Below are positions 53,003-61,798 of a stretch of 64,000 nt of DNA, piece by piece. The notes below the pieces were generated by a model, which was not told where the DNA came from, did no database searches, and was given only the letters and a program-made list of their open reading frames with translations. Where the stretch lies: the NCBI RefSeq assembly GCF_900176035.1, contig NZ_FWWT01000017.1, positions 62,001-126,000 of the forward strand, given 5' to 3'. The translations under genes were made by a program, and so were the position numbers. The DNA is from Desulfonispora thiosulfatigenes DSM 11270. Lineage in GTDB: Bacteria > Bacillota > Peptococcia > Peptococcales > Desulfonisporaceae. The stretch's first letter is position 1. Every line of letters begins with the position of its first letter.

Positions 53003-54301
53003 TTGAAAAGATTAACTTGGATATTTTTCTTATTAATTTTCATAAGTTTAAGTATTGTACCAGGGTTTTCTGCTAATGATAAGGTTATGGTTGTACCAAT
53101 TGATAGTACTGTCGAAAAAGGATTATCCTCTTTTGTACAAAGAGCCTTTATAAAGGCTGAAAGTGAAAAGGTAAAGATGGTTATTTTAGAAATAAATACA
53201 CCAGGTGGAAGAATTGACGCCGCTAGAGATATTGAAAGAATTATTTCAAATTCAAAGCTACCTACCACGGCTTTAATCAAGGATAGGGCCATTTCAGCAG
53301 GATCTTTAATTGCTTTAGCCTGCGACACAATCGCTATGCAGCCAGGGTCAACTATTGGAGATGCTGAACTTTATATTGGTAGTGAAAGGGCAGGAGAAAA
53401 GCAATTATCAGATTGGAGAGAAAAATTAGCCTCAACAGCCGAAGCTAAAGGAAGAAACCCTGAAATTGCAGCAGCCTTTGCGGATCGGGATATAGAAATA
53501 CCTGGTGTTACAGCAAAAGGCAAATTATTAACCTTAACCCCTAAAAAGGCGGTAGAATTAGGGATAAGCGATTATTTAGTAAAAGATAGAGATGAATTAT
53601 TAGAAGTACTAAATTTAGAAAAAACTTTAGTTATTTCGACAGAGCCAACTATGGGTGAAAATTTAGCAAGGTTTGCAACTGACCCTATGATAGCTCCAAT
53701 TTTGCTTACCATAGGAATAGCAGGTTTAGCCATTGAATTAATTACTGTAGGTTTTGGAGTCTTTGGAGTAATAGGTTTAGCTTCAATGAGTTTATTCTTT
53801 GGGGGACATTTATTAGCTGGATTTTCAGGATGGGGAGCTATATTTTTATTTTTAGTAGGTCTTATTCTGCTAGTTATTGAGATTTTTGTACCAGGTTTTG
53901 GTGTTTTTGGGATAGGAGGGATTGCCTCTTTAATTGGAAGTGTAGTCATGGTGTCGCAAAGCTTAGAAGCTGCCCTTACCTCATTAACGATAGCCATTAT
54001 TGGTTCGATTGTTCTTATCCTTGTTAGTTTAAAGTTCTTGACACGTAGGAATATATGGAAGAAGATAGTATTAGAAAATAAACTAAGTAATGAAGAAGGA
54101 TATAGTGCTTCTTCACAAGAATTAAAAGAGCTTTTAAATGAAGAAGGAAAAGCTTTAACAGATCTAAGACCTTCAGGAACCGCTATCTTAAATAACGGCA
54201 TGAGAGTAGATGTCGTAACTTATGGAGATTATATCTTAAAAGATGAAAAGGTTAAGATTATCAAGGTGGAAGGTAATAGGGTAGTAGTAATTAAAATTTA
54301 A
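53003..54301 (+). CDS. yqeZ: NfeD family membrane protein (YqeZ)
   Basis: Long-form NfeD protein of about 432 residues, partner of flotillin FloA. Signal peptide (1-24), a ClpP-like serine protease domain (about 28-205) with the candidate nucleophile in ISAGSLIALACD, four to five membrane helices (about 225-345), and a C-terminal OB-fold NfeD domain (about 365-432). TTG at 53003 is preferred over the TTG at 52994, because AAAGGAG at 52987-52993 would abut the latter. floA follows after 14 bases. Confidence 0.92.
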   Translation: MKRLTWIFFLLIFISLSIVPGFSANDKVMVVPIDSTVEKGLSSFVQRAFIKAESEKVKMVILEINTPGGRIDAARDIERIISNSKLPTTALIKDRAISAGSLIALACDTIAMQPGSTIGDAELYIGSERAGEKQLSDWREKLASTAEAKGRNPEIAAAFADRDIEIPGVTAKGKLLTLTPKKAVELGISDYLVKDRDELLEVLNLEKTLVISTEPTMGENLARFATDPMIAPILLTIGIAGLAIELITVGFGVFGVIGLASMSLFFGGHLLAGFSGWGAIFLFLVGLILLVIEIFVPGFGVFGIGGIASLIGSVVMVSQSLEAALTSLTIAIIGSIVLILVSLKFLTRRNIWKKIVLENKLSNEEGYSASSQELKELLNEEGKALTDLRPSGTAILNNGMRVDVVTYGDYILKDEKVKIIKVEGNRVVVIKI

Positions 54302-54315
54302 AGGAGGATTAACTT

Positions 54316-55287
54316 ATGGTACAATTGTCAACGTTATTTTTGTTAGTTTTAGCTTTAATTGTTCTTGTGGTATTTTTTACCATTATTCCTGTAGGATTAT
54401 GGATTTCTGCAATTGCTGCGCAAGTAAGGGTTGGTTTATTTACGCTTGTTGGAATGAGATTTAGAAGAGTGCCACCTGCAAAAATTGTTTTACCCTTAAT
54501 TAAAGCAGTAAAAGCTGGTTTAGGTTTAGATTTAGATATTGGTAAATTAGAGGCTCATTACTTAGCAGGAGGTAATGTAGATAGAGTAGTAGATGCTCTA
54601 ATAGCAGCACAAAGAGCAGGTATTGATTTAAACTTTTCAAGAGCAGCAGCTATTGATTTAGCAGGTAGAGATGTAAAAGAGGCAGTAATGGTATCTGTTA
54701 CTCCTAAAGTTATTGAAACTCCAATTGTAGCTGCAATGGCAAAGGATGGAATACAAGTTAAAGCAACAGCTAGAGTTACAGTAAGGGCAAATATTGAACG
54801 TTTAGTTGGGGGAGCGGGAGAAGAAACAATAATAGCGAGAGTTGGAGAAGGTATTGTTTCAACAATTGGTAGTGCAGCTTCCCATAAAAATGTACTAGAA
54901 AATCCTGATAGTATTTCTAAAACAGTTTTATCTAAAGGATTAGATGCTGGAACAGCATTCGAAATTTTATCTATTGATATTGCAGATGTTGATGTAGGTA
55001 AAAATATAGGGGCTGAACTACAAACAGACCAAGCAGAAGCTGATAAGAAAATTGCTCAAGCAAAAGCTGAAGAACGTAGAGCAATGGCTGTAGCGAGAGA
55101 ACAAGAAATGAAAGCAAGTGTTGAAGAAATGAGAGCTAAAGTTGTAGAGGCAGAGGCTGAAGTACCAAGGGCTATGGCACAGGCTTTAAGAGAAGGAAAA
55201 CTAGGAGTTATGGATTACTATAATTTACAAAATGTTTTAGCTGACACATCTATGCGTGAAAATATTGCTAAAACAACAAAGGAATAA
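54316..55287 (+). CDS. floA: Flotillin-like protein FloA
   Basis: Bacterial flotillin that organises membrane domains, 323 residues. N-terminal membrane-inserting segment (about 5-30), PHB/SPFH domain (about 45-190, with [21 protein letters not shown]), and a C-terminal Glu/Ala-rich coiled coil (about 225-300). AAGGAGG before the ATG. The pair with NfeD is the standard arrangement; it usually affects membrane fluidity, signalling and sporulation. Confidence 0.95.
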   Translation: MVQLSTLFLLVLALIVLVVFFTIIPVGLWISAIAAQVRVGLFTLVGMRFRRVPPAKIVLPLIKAVKAGLGLDLDIGKLEAHYLAGGNVDRVVDALIAAQRAGIDLNFSRAAAIDLAGRDVKEAVMVSVTPKVIETPIVAAMAKDGIQVKATARVTVRANIERLVGGAGEETIIARVGEGIVSTIGSAASHKNVLENPDSISKTVLSKGLDAGTAFEILSIDIADVDVGKNIGAELQTDQAEADKKIAQAKAEERRAMAVAREQEMKASVEEMRAKVVEAEAEVPRAMAQALREGKLGVMDYYNLQNVLADTSMRENIAKTTKE

Positions 55288-55363
55288 AAACTAGATACAA
55301 CACTTTAAAAAATAATATCAAAAGACTTTCACAAATAGTACGGAAAATAAGGTGGTGATTAGT

Positions 55364-55948
55364 TTGGACTTTGATATTATTGGCCTGTTATTTCTTTTAT
55401 GGGCAGTTTTCTCAGGTGTAACAGGTAGCCAAAAGGCAAAGAAAGCTAAAGAAGAAAAGGAAAGAAGAGATAAGCTTAAAGGAATCCCAAGTCAGCAGAT
55501 GAACAAACCTGTTATAGAGAAACAACAAAGGCAGGAAAAAGGCTTCAACCCTTTTGAAAAGCTAAGTGAAACCTTAGGTGATGTTTTAAAAGAAATTGAG
55601 AAGTCAGTAATAGAACCAGGAGAACCAGCTCCACGGACACCAGTAAAGACAAAGTATAAGCCTGTTAATGTAGAAAAGGAACTCCCAAGTAGACAAAAGG
55701 CTATGCAAATAGAAAAGCAAACTAAATTAGAAAAGAAAATTAGCCAAGAACAATATACAAAAGAAGGAATTTATCAACAAAAGAATACACCAATAGATGC
55801 GATTCAAAAGGGCGAACAGGGTTGGAAAAATGCTACTCCTGATTTTGAGATTGATTCTAAAAAGGTTCTAACGGGTATAATCTGGTCTGAAATTTTACAA
55901 CCACCCAGGGCAAAAAATAAGCTTAGAAATAATTTAATGAGAAGATAA
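55364..55948 (+). CDS. Membrane-anchored charged protein, function unknown
   Basis: I do not recognise a family. About 194 residues: a short N-terminal hydrophobic helix (about 3-19, DIIGLLFLLWAVFSG), then a Lys/Glu/Gln-rich, probably disordered or coiled cytosolic tail with FNPFEKLSETLGDVLKEIEKSV (about 65-86) and a conserved-looking C-terminal patch ending GIIWSEILQPPRAKNKLRNN. TTG at 55364 is chosen, six bases after AAGGTGGTGA. It follows floA by 76 bases and is closed by a terminator, so it may be part of the flotillin operon. Confidence 0.7.
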   Translation: MDFDIIGLLFLLWAVFSGVTGSQKAKKAKEEKERRDKLKGIPSQQMNKPVIEKQQRQEKGFNPFEKLSETLGDVLKEIEKSVIEPGEPAPRTPVKTKYKPVNVEKELPSRQKAMQIEKQTKLEKKISQEQYTKEGIYQQKNTPIDAIQKGEQGWKNATPDFEIDSKKVLTGIIWSEILQPPRAKNKLRNNLMRR

Positions 55949-55950
55949 AA

Positions 55951-55997
55951 AAGGGCTGTCTTAATGATTGAATTCATTTAAAGACAGCTCTTTTTAT
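55951..55997 (+). terminator. Terminator after the floA region
   Basis: AAGGGCTGTCTT / AAGACAGCTCTT stem with one wobble, loop of about 18 bases, then a T-run. Confidence 0.85.
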
Positions 55998-56028
55998 TTT
56001 CTGAAAGATCGTTTTTTATATTTATAAT

Positions 56029-56442
56029 TTAATTTAGCTCCTTCATGAAATCGCTTAACTTTTTATCCTGTAAAAACTCAACAAATTGATTATTTAGCTT
56101 TTCAGGTATACCTTGAAAGATACACTGATTAAAAGGACAGGTAATATTATTAGTAGGACAACCTGCAATTGTAATAGATCCTTCTATTGATTCAAAGATT
56201 TCTAGTAAATTAATATCCTCAGGGTCTTTTAAGAGACCAAAACCACCTTTAGGACCACGTACAGAACGTAAAAAACCTGCTTTAACTAGTCTTTGCAATA
56301 CTTTAGATAAATGAGCTTCAGAAAAGTTAGTTTTTCTCGCGATATCTTTAACACTAACTAATTCTTTGTTTTCAATTGTTATAAAAACCATGCTATGCAG
56401 AGCTAAGGATACCATTTCAGAAATGTGAAATACGCCTGGCAA
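56029..56442 (-). CDS. Rrf2-family transcriptional regulator
   Basis: Dimeric winged-helix regulator of about 137 residues. The HTH shows SVKDIARKTNFSEAHLSKVLQRLVKAGFLRSVRGPKGGFGLLKDPEDINLLEIFESIEG, very typical of Rrf2/IscR/NsrR. Three cysteines follow (GCPTNNITCPFNQC), which can hold an Fe-S cluster, so the signal may be nitric oxide, redox state or Fe-S status. TTG at 56442 with GAGGTGA before it is preferred to the longer forms, though GTG at 56451 is possible. It lies downstream of hcp on the same strand with a hairpin between, and is the obvious candidate regulator of hcp. Confidence 0.88.
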   Translation of the reverse strand: MPGVFHISEMVSLALHSMVFITIENKELVSVKDIARKTNFSEAHLSKVLQRLVKAGFLRSVRGPKGGFGLLKDPEDINLLEIFESIEGSITIAGCPTNNITCPFNQCIFQGIPEKLNNQFVEFLQDKKLSDFMKELN

Positions 56443-56497
56443 TTTGTTCACCTCGAGTAAAAATAATAATATTAGTATAATATAAGTATTACACAAA

Positions 56498-56530
56498 AGA
56501 TGGGATAATAGTTACCTATTATCCCATCTT
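56498..56530 (-). terminator. Hairpin between hcp and the Rrf2 gene
   Basis: GATGGGATAATAG and its exact complement around a four-base loop, followed on the minus strand by TTTTGTG. Probable hcp terminator; a TATACT -10-like box downstream may start the regulator gene separately. Confidence 0.75.
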
Positions 56531-56532
56531 AA

Positions 56533-58164
56533 TTAAATTAATTTAGCAATATCATTTTCTACAGTATCAATTCCACTAATATTAAATGTTTCAACTAAGA
56601 AGTTTACTACTGTAGGAGATAAGAATGCTGGTAATGTAGGTCCTAAGTGAATATTTTTAACACCTAGATATAAAAGAGCTAGTAAAACTGTAACTGCTTT
56701 TTGCTCATACCATGCAATATTATATACAATTGGTAATTCATTGATATCTTCTAATTCAAAAGCTTCTTTTAATTTTAATGCTATTACAGCTAATGAATAA
56801 GAATCATTACACTGTCCAGCATCTAAAACTCTTGGAATTCCACCAATATCGCCTAAATCAAGTTTATTGTAACGATATTTAGCACAACCAGCAGTAAGAA
56901 TAACCGTATCTTGTGGTAATTTTTTAGCAAAATCAGTATAGTATTCTCTAGACTTCATTCTACCATCGCAACCAGCCATTACAACGAACTTTTTAATTGC
57001 GCCTGATTTTACGGCATCGATAACTTTATCAGCTAAAGAAAGAACAGTGCTATGTGCAAAACCGCCTACAATTTCTCCAGTTTCAATTTCTGTTGGAGCA
57101 GGACAAGTTTTAGCTAATTCAATAATTTCAGAAAAGTCTTTTTCTCCTTCTTTGCCGGTGATATGCTTTACTCCAGCAAATCCAACTACACTTGTAGTAA
57201 ATATTCTATCTTTATATGAATCACGAGGAGGAATAATACAGTTAGTAGTCATTAAAATAGGACCATTAAATGATTCGAATTCTTTATTTTGTAACCACCA
57301 AGCATTTCCGTAATTACCTTTGAAATTATCATATTTCTTAAATTCTGGGTAATAGTGAGCTGGAAGCATTTCACCGTGAGTATATACATCTACTCCACTA
57401 TCTTTAGTTTGTTTTAATAATTGCTCTAAATCTTTTAAATCATGTCCACTAATCAGTATTCCAGGGTTAGTGTCTACGCCAATATTTACTTTTGTGATTT
57501 CTGGAGTACCGTAAGTTTCAGTATTAGCTTTGTCTAATAAAGCCATTACATCTACAGCAAATTTTCCACATTCTACAACTAAAGCTATTAATTGATCAAG
57601 TGGTAACTCTTCGGTAGTGGATTTTAAACCTTTTTTCATAAAATTAAAAATACTTTCATCCTTATAGCCAAGTACATAAGCATGCTTGGCATAAGCAGCC
57701 ATTCCTTTAATTCCATAAGTTAAAAGTTCTCTTAAAGATCTAATATCTTCGTTTTCAGCAGCTAAAATACCAATATACTGTGCTTTTTCTTTCATTTCAT
57801 CTTCTGAATCTGTATACCATGAAGCTGCATCATGAAATTCGTCTACTTTTACATCTTTGGCCAATAATTCCTTTTTAAGTTCTTCTTTTAAGCTTAAACC
57901 CTCTTTAATCTTAGCTAAAATTACATGATCATCGAAGTTAGCATTAGTAATAGTCATAAATAAGCTTTCCATGATATAGAAATCATATTTTTTTGTATCA
58001 AATCCTAATTCGTCTGCTTTAAGAGCATAAATAGAAAGTCCCTTCGCTACATAGATTACTAAATCTTGTAGTCTAGCAGTTTGATCTTCTTTACCACACA
58101 CACCTCTTACTGAACAACCTTTTCCTGCGGCAGTTTCTTGACACTGATAGCAAAACATACTCAT
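56533..58164 (-). CDS. hcp: Hydroxylamine reductase / hybrid-cluster protein
   Basis: Cytosolic Fe-S protein of 543 residues linked to nitric oxide and hydroxylamine detoxification. The N-terminal cluster ligands C5-xx-C8, C17 and C23 are present ([25 protein letters not shown]), as are the hybrid-cluster regions [39 protein letters not shown] and [20 protein letters not shown] before the ATG. Promoter with a palindrome between -35 and -10 upstream, Rrf2 regulator gene downstream. Confidence 0.96.
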   Translation of the reverse strand: MSMFCYQCQETAAGKGCSVRGVCGKEDQTARLQDLVIYVAKGLSIYALKADELGFDTKKYDFYIMESLFMTITNANFDDHVILAKIKEGLSLKEELKKELLAKDVKVDEFHDAASWYTDSEDEMKEKAQYIGILAAENEDIRSLRELLTYGIKGMAAYAKHAYVLGYKDESIFNFMKKGLKSTTEELPLDQLIALVVECGKFAVDVMALLDKANTETYGTPEITKVNIGVDTNPGILISGHDLKDLEQLLKQTKDSGVDVYTHGEMLPAHYYPEFKKYDNFKGNYGNAWWLQNKEFESFNGPILMTTNCIIPPRDSYKDRIFTTSVVGFAGVKHITGKEGEKDFSEIIELAKTCPAPTEIETGEIVGGFAHSTVLSLADKVIDAVKSGAIKKFVVMAGCDGRMKSREYYTDFAKKLPQDTVILTAGCAKYRYNKLDLGDIGGIPRVLDAGQCNDSYSLAVIALKLKEAFELEDINELPIVYNIAWYEQKAVTVLLALLYLGVKNIHLGPTLPAFLSPTVVNFLVETFNISGIDTVENDIAKLI

Positions 58165-58209
58165 TTATTTTTCCCCCTAAATTTTCTTTTTATTTAACAC
58201 TTTATAAGT

Positions 58210-58238
58210 ATAATAGTATTTAAATACCTAAATGTCAA
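58210..58238 (-). promoter_or_regulatory. hcp promoter with a palindrome in the spacer
   Basis: On the minus strand TTGACA, 17 bases, TATTAT. The spacer holds the perfect 12-base palindrome GTATTTAAATAC (58216-58227), placed where a repressor would block polymerase; the nearby Rrf2 protein is the candidate. Confidence 0.65.
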
Positions 58239-58347
58239 TAATTAAATTAAAGTTGTTGCATAAAAAATGTTTTAAGACAAATACTAAAAGAACGAAATCA
58301 TAAACTGTATGGATTCATTTAAGACTAAATACTTTGGAGGTAATGTT

Positions 58348-59103
58348 TTGGATCTGTTTTTGAAAATAATTATCCAGACTATTATAGCGTTTTTTGCAAT
58401 TTTATTTTTAACTAGAATTTTAGGTAAACAACAAATAGCTCAACTAACTTTTTATGAATATATTAATGGAATAACCTTTGGTTCAATTGCAGCGACTATG
58501 GCAACAGATACAAGCCAAAAGATATGGGAGCATTTAACTGGGTTAGTTGTGTTTGCAATTTTAACGGGATTAATGTCTTACATATCGATGAAAAATAGAA
58601 TTGCCAAAAAAATTATTAATGGTGAACCCGTAATAGTTATTCAAGATGGTAAAATATTAGAAGGTAATTTACGCAAAATGAGATTAGAATTAGATGAGCT
58701 CATGGCAGAGCTACGTAGTAAGGATATTTTTAGTGCAGGAGATGTAAAGATTGGAATTATTGAACCAAGCGGCGAGATAAGTGCTTTATTAAAAGAAGAA
58801 TTTATGCCACTAACCAAGAAGGATATAGGGATTAAAGGTGATTCAAAAGGAATAAATATAGAATTAATTATAGATGGCCAACTAATTTATAACAATTTGC
58901 AGGACATAGGCTTAACTGCTAAGTGGCTTATACAAGAGTTAAAAAAACAAAAGGTAAATGGAATCAAGGAAGTGGCTTATGCGAGTATAAATGATAAGCA
59001 GGAGCTTTATATTGATTTATATCACGATAATATTAAAGACATGATTGATGCTTCGGATGAAGAAATCCCTTTTAGTATGAATACTATTGGCAAAAAGAAA
59101 TAG
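58348..59103 (+). CDS. DUF421 (YetF-family) membrane protein
   Basis: About 251 residues: three N-terminal transmembrane helices (about 5-25, 38-55, 60-80) with the family motif TRILGKQQIAQLTFYEYINGITFGSIAA, then two soluble YetF domains with GEPVIVIQDGKI and MRLELDELMAELRSKDIF. Related Bacillus proteins sit in the spore inner membrane and affect germination. ATG at 58309 is the first in-frame start, but TTG at 58348 lies seven bases after GGAGGT and fits the family N-terminus. Next to yqfC and yqfD, in line with a sporulation context. Confidence 0.88.
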   Translation: MDLFLKIIIQTIIAFFAILFLTRILGKQQIAQLTFYEYINGITFGSIAATMATDTSQKIWEHLTGLVVFAILTGLMSYISMKNRIAKKIINGEPVIVIQDGKILEGNLRKMRLELDELMAELRSKDIFSAGDVKIGIIEPSGEISALLKEEFMPLTKKDIGIKGDSKGINIELIIDGQLIYNNLQDIGLTAKWLIQELKKQKVNGIKEVAYASINDKQELYIDLYHDNIKDMIDASDEEIPFSMNTIGKKK

Positions 59104-59104
59104 A

Positions 59105-59155
59105 ATATCCCTCATTTTCCTAGCATAAAGATATTAGGAAAGTGGGGGATTTTTT
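59105..59155 (+). terminator. Terminator-like hairpin that includes the yqfC ribosome site
   Basis: ATCCCTCATTTTCCTA pairs (with two G-T wobbles) with TAGGAAAGTGGGGGAT, followed by a T-run and the yqfC ATG at 59156. The GTGGGGG of the 3' arm is the only ribosome site for yqfC. Confidence 0.7.
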
Positions 59156-59422
59156 ATGAAAAATATTAAACATCAATTTTCTAGCATGTTTGATATACCC
59201 AAGGATATTATGCTAGATTTGCCTAAAATATCTGTAATGGGCGATATCCAGGTATATATAGAAAATCATCGTGGAATTATTGAGTATAAAACCGAAAATG
59301 TTAGAGTAAGTACAACACTTGGCGAAATCAATATTGAGGGCGAAGAGTTAGTATTAAGAAACATTGGAGCTGAAGAGATTTATGTAGATGGTAAGATTAA
59401 AAATATTTCCTTTGAACGATAA
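59156..59422 (+). CDS. yqfC: Sporulation protein YqfC
   Basis: An 88-residue member of the YabP/YqfC family: DIPKDIMLDLPKISVMGDIQVYIENHRGI at the N-terminal half and VRVSTTLGEINIEGEELVLRNIGAEEIYVDGKI at the C-terminal half. In Bacillus it is made in the mother cell under sigma-E, exact role unknown. Paired with yqfD, as usual. Its ribosome site is in the 3' arm of a terminator-like hairpin. Confidence 0.95.
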   Translation: MKNIKHQFSSMFDIPKDIMLDLPKISVMGDIQVYIENHRGIIEYKTENVRVSTTLGEINIEGEELVLRNIGAEEIYVDGKIKNISFER

Positions 59423-59456
59423 CTTTTTTAATATTCTTTTATGGTAGGTGGCAAAT

Positions 59457-60695
59457 ATGGGATGGTATTCATACTTTATGGGATATTTAATTATAATTAT
59501 AGAAGGTGATTTTCCTGAAAAAGTAATTAATATGGCCTTAACTAGGGGTATTTTATTATGGGATATAAAAGCTATTGAAAACAATAAAATTATGCTTAAA
59601 GTAAAAATACCAGGCTTTAGAGCTTTAAGACACATAGTAAAACATAATGGTTGTCGTATGAAAATTCATAAAAAAGTAGGTATGCCTTTTAAACTTTCTT
59701 GGATTAAAAGAAGAAAAGGATTAATATATGGGTCTGTAATATTTTTTATAAGCTTATATATACTAAGCTCTTTTGTGTGGTTTATAGAAATAACTGGTAT
59801 GGAAAAGATAAAAGAATCTGAGATAAACGATTTAGCACTGCAGTATGGTATAAGAAGGGGAGCAAATATCAATTCATTAGATTTAGATAAGTTAGAAATA
59901 GAAATGGCTGAAAATCATCCAGGAATTGCTTGGGTGGGGTTAGACCGTGAAGGAACAAAAATTAGTATTAAAATAGCTGAAAAGAGTCTAATTCCTAAAA
60001 CAGAGGATCACAAAAAAGGACATTTGATTGCCCTGGAAGACGGAATAATTGAGGAAATGCTTATTTTACAAGGAACCCCTTTGGTACAAGAAGGAGATAC
60101 AGTGAAAAAGGGGCAGATGCTTGTATCAGGGTATATTTACCCGGAGATAATAGTGAATGATGATGGTACTCAGTCTTTTGATGGCGATCCAGAATTAGTC
60201 AAAGCTAAAGGAGTAGTTAGAGCAGTTGTAGATTATAAACAAATAGGGTCATGTCCGCTAGAAAAGGATACATATATTAAAACAGGAGAAACAATAGAGC
60301 AAATAATCGTAAAATTTAAAAATAAAAATATAGTTATAAAAGGACCCAAAGAGGTGAACTATAAGTATTATATACAAACAACAAAGTCTAAAAATATTAT
60401 GCCTTGGAGGAATAAAGATAATTCTGTAGAATTTATATCACAGGTTTATTACGAACAAAACAAAAAGAAAATTCAATATGGGCATGAGGAGGCTTTTAAA
60501 GAAGCAATTAAAAAGGCAGAAAAGGAACTTGGTTCTAAGTTTAAAAAAGATATAGAAGTAGTAGAAAAAGAAGTAAATTTATTACCTGGAGATAGTAACA
60601 TTGTAAAAGTTGAAGTTACCTGGAAGTGTGTTCATAATATAGCTAAAAATCTGGTAGCAGAAGAAAAACCTCAAAATAAAACTGAGCAACCTTAA
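59457..60695 (+). CDS. yqfD: Sporulation protein YqfD
   Basis: About 412-residue protein of the YqfD/SpoIV-associated group, made during sporulation in Bacillus. N-terminal domain (about 1-75), one transmembrane helix (about 86-106), and a large extracytoplasmic domain (LIALEDGIIEEMLILQGTPLVQEGDTVKKGQMLVSG, about 185-220). ATG at 59457 is chosen over the GTG at 59448, since TAGGTGG overlaps the latter. In its normal place between yqfC and phoH. Confidence 0.94.
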   Translation: MGWYSYFMGYLIIIIEGDFPEKVINMALTRGILLWDIKAIENNKIMLKVKIPGFRALRHIVKHNGCRMKIHKKVGMPFKLSWIKRRKGLIYGSVIFFISLYILSSFVWFIEITGMEKIKESEINDLALQYGIRRGANINSLDLDKLEIEMAENHPGIAWVGLDREGTKISIKIAEKSLIPKTEDHKKGHLIALEDGIIEEMLILQGTPLVQEGDTVKKGQMLVSGYIYPEIIVNDDGTQSFDGDPELVKAKGVVRAVVDYKQIGSCPLEKDTYIKTGETIEQIIVKFKNKNIVIKGPKEVNYKYYIQTTKSKNIMPWRNKDNSVEFISQVYYEQNKKKIQYGHEEAFKEAIKKAEKELGSKFKKDIEVVEKEVNLLPGDSNIVKVEVTWKCVHNIAKNLVAEEKPQNKTEQP

Positions 60696-60797
60696 AAAAT
60701 GGATAAAAAAGATTAATAACGTGATAATATGATAAAATAAAGATATGGGATAACAGTTCAATAAATATAGAGGTAACTAAGGGGGTAAGATTTTATT

Positions 60798-61793
60798 TTG
60801 TCAGATATGCAGCAAGTTAAAATAAAACTAAAAGATAATACAGAAGCAGCAGTTTTATATGGAATGCAGGATATGAATTTAAAACTAATTGAAAAAAATA
60901 TTAAAGCTAAAATCACAGCTCGTGGTGATGAAATTGTTATTTCAGGAGATAATGAAGAAGTTTTAAAAGCACAAAAGGTTTTTAATCATTTAATAGAGTT
61001 AATAAGTAGTGGCAAATCTATTAGTGTAATAGATGTTAATTATGCACTCAATATTCTTAACGAAATAAAAAAAGAAGTAAAAGAGGAAGAGGATAAACCA
61101 TCTAAATATTTAACAGAACCTTTATTATTTAGTGCCAAAGGCAAACAAATATCCCCTAAAACACTAGGGCAATTCAAATATATTGAAGATATAAAGAAAA
61201 AGGATATTGTCTTTGGTATTGGACCTGCTGGGACTGGAAAAACTTATCTTGCCGTTGTTATGGCAGTTAGGGCTCTTAGAAATAAAAAAGTTCATAAGAT
61301 AGTTTTAACTAGACCAGCAGTAGAGGCAGGAGAAAAACTAGGATTTTTGCCTGGAGATCTTCAAGATAAAGTAGATCCTTATTTACGTCCACTTTATGAT
61401 GGTTTATATGATACACTAGGAATGGAAGTTGCGCAAAAATACATGGAAAAAGGAATAATAGAGGTTGCTCCCCTTGCATATATGAGAGGAAGAACTTTAG
61501 AAGATTCCTTTATTATTTTAGATGAAGCTCAAAATACAACCCCAGAACAAATGAAAATGTTTTTGACTAGAATCGGTTTTGGTTCAAAGGCTGTAGTTAC
61601 TGGTGATATAACACAGGTTGATTTACCTAGAAATGATAAATCAGGGTTGATTTTAGTGCAAGATGTATTAAAAGGGATACCTGAGATTAGCTTTCAATAT
61701 TTAAATAGCAAAGATGTCGTTCGTCATCCTGTAGTTGCTAAAATTATTGAAGCTTATGATTTTTATCAAAGTGAGGCTGATGAAAGGAGGTAA
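60798..61793 (+). CDS. phoH: PhoH-family ATPase
   Basis: Cytosolic P-loop ATPase of 331 residues, suspected RNA helicase-like. Walker A GPAGTGKT at 142-149, Walker B ILDEAQN (Asp242-Glu243), TGDITQVDLPR, and a small KH-like N-terminal domain. TTG at 60798 is 12 bases after GGGGG, a rather long gap, but no better start is available. Together with pgpH and ybeY it forms the common yqf block; ybeY suggests rRNA processing. Confidence 0.93.
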   Translation: MSDMQQVKIKLKDNTEAAVLYGMQDMNLKLIEKNIKAKITARGDEIVISGDNEEVLKAQKVFNHLIELISSGKSISVIDVNYALNILNEIKKEVKEEEDKPSKYLTEPLLFSAKGKQISPKTLGQFKYIEDIKKKDIVFGIGPAGTGKTYLAVVMAVRALRNKKVHKIVLTRPAVEAGEKLGFLPGDLQDKVDPYLRPLYDGLYDTLGMEVAQKYMEKGIIEVAPLAYMRGRTLEDSFIILDEAQNTTPEQMKMFLTRIGFGSKAVVTGDITQVDLPRNDKSGLILVQDVLKGIPEISFQYLNSKDVVRHPVVAKIIEAYDFYQSEADERR

Positions 61794-61798
61794 CTTAT

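Noticed and set aside
53572-54201. 209-codon minus-strand ORF opposite yqeZ/nfeD
   Set aside because: Shadow of a well-supported plus-strand gene; no ribosome site, low-complexity product.
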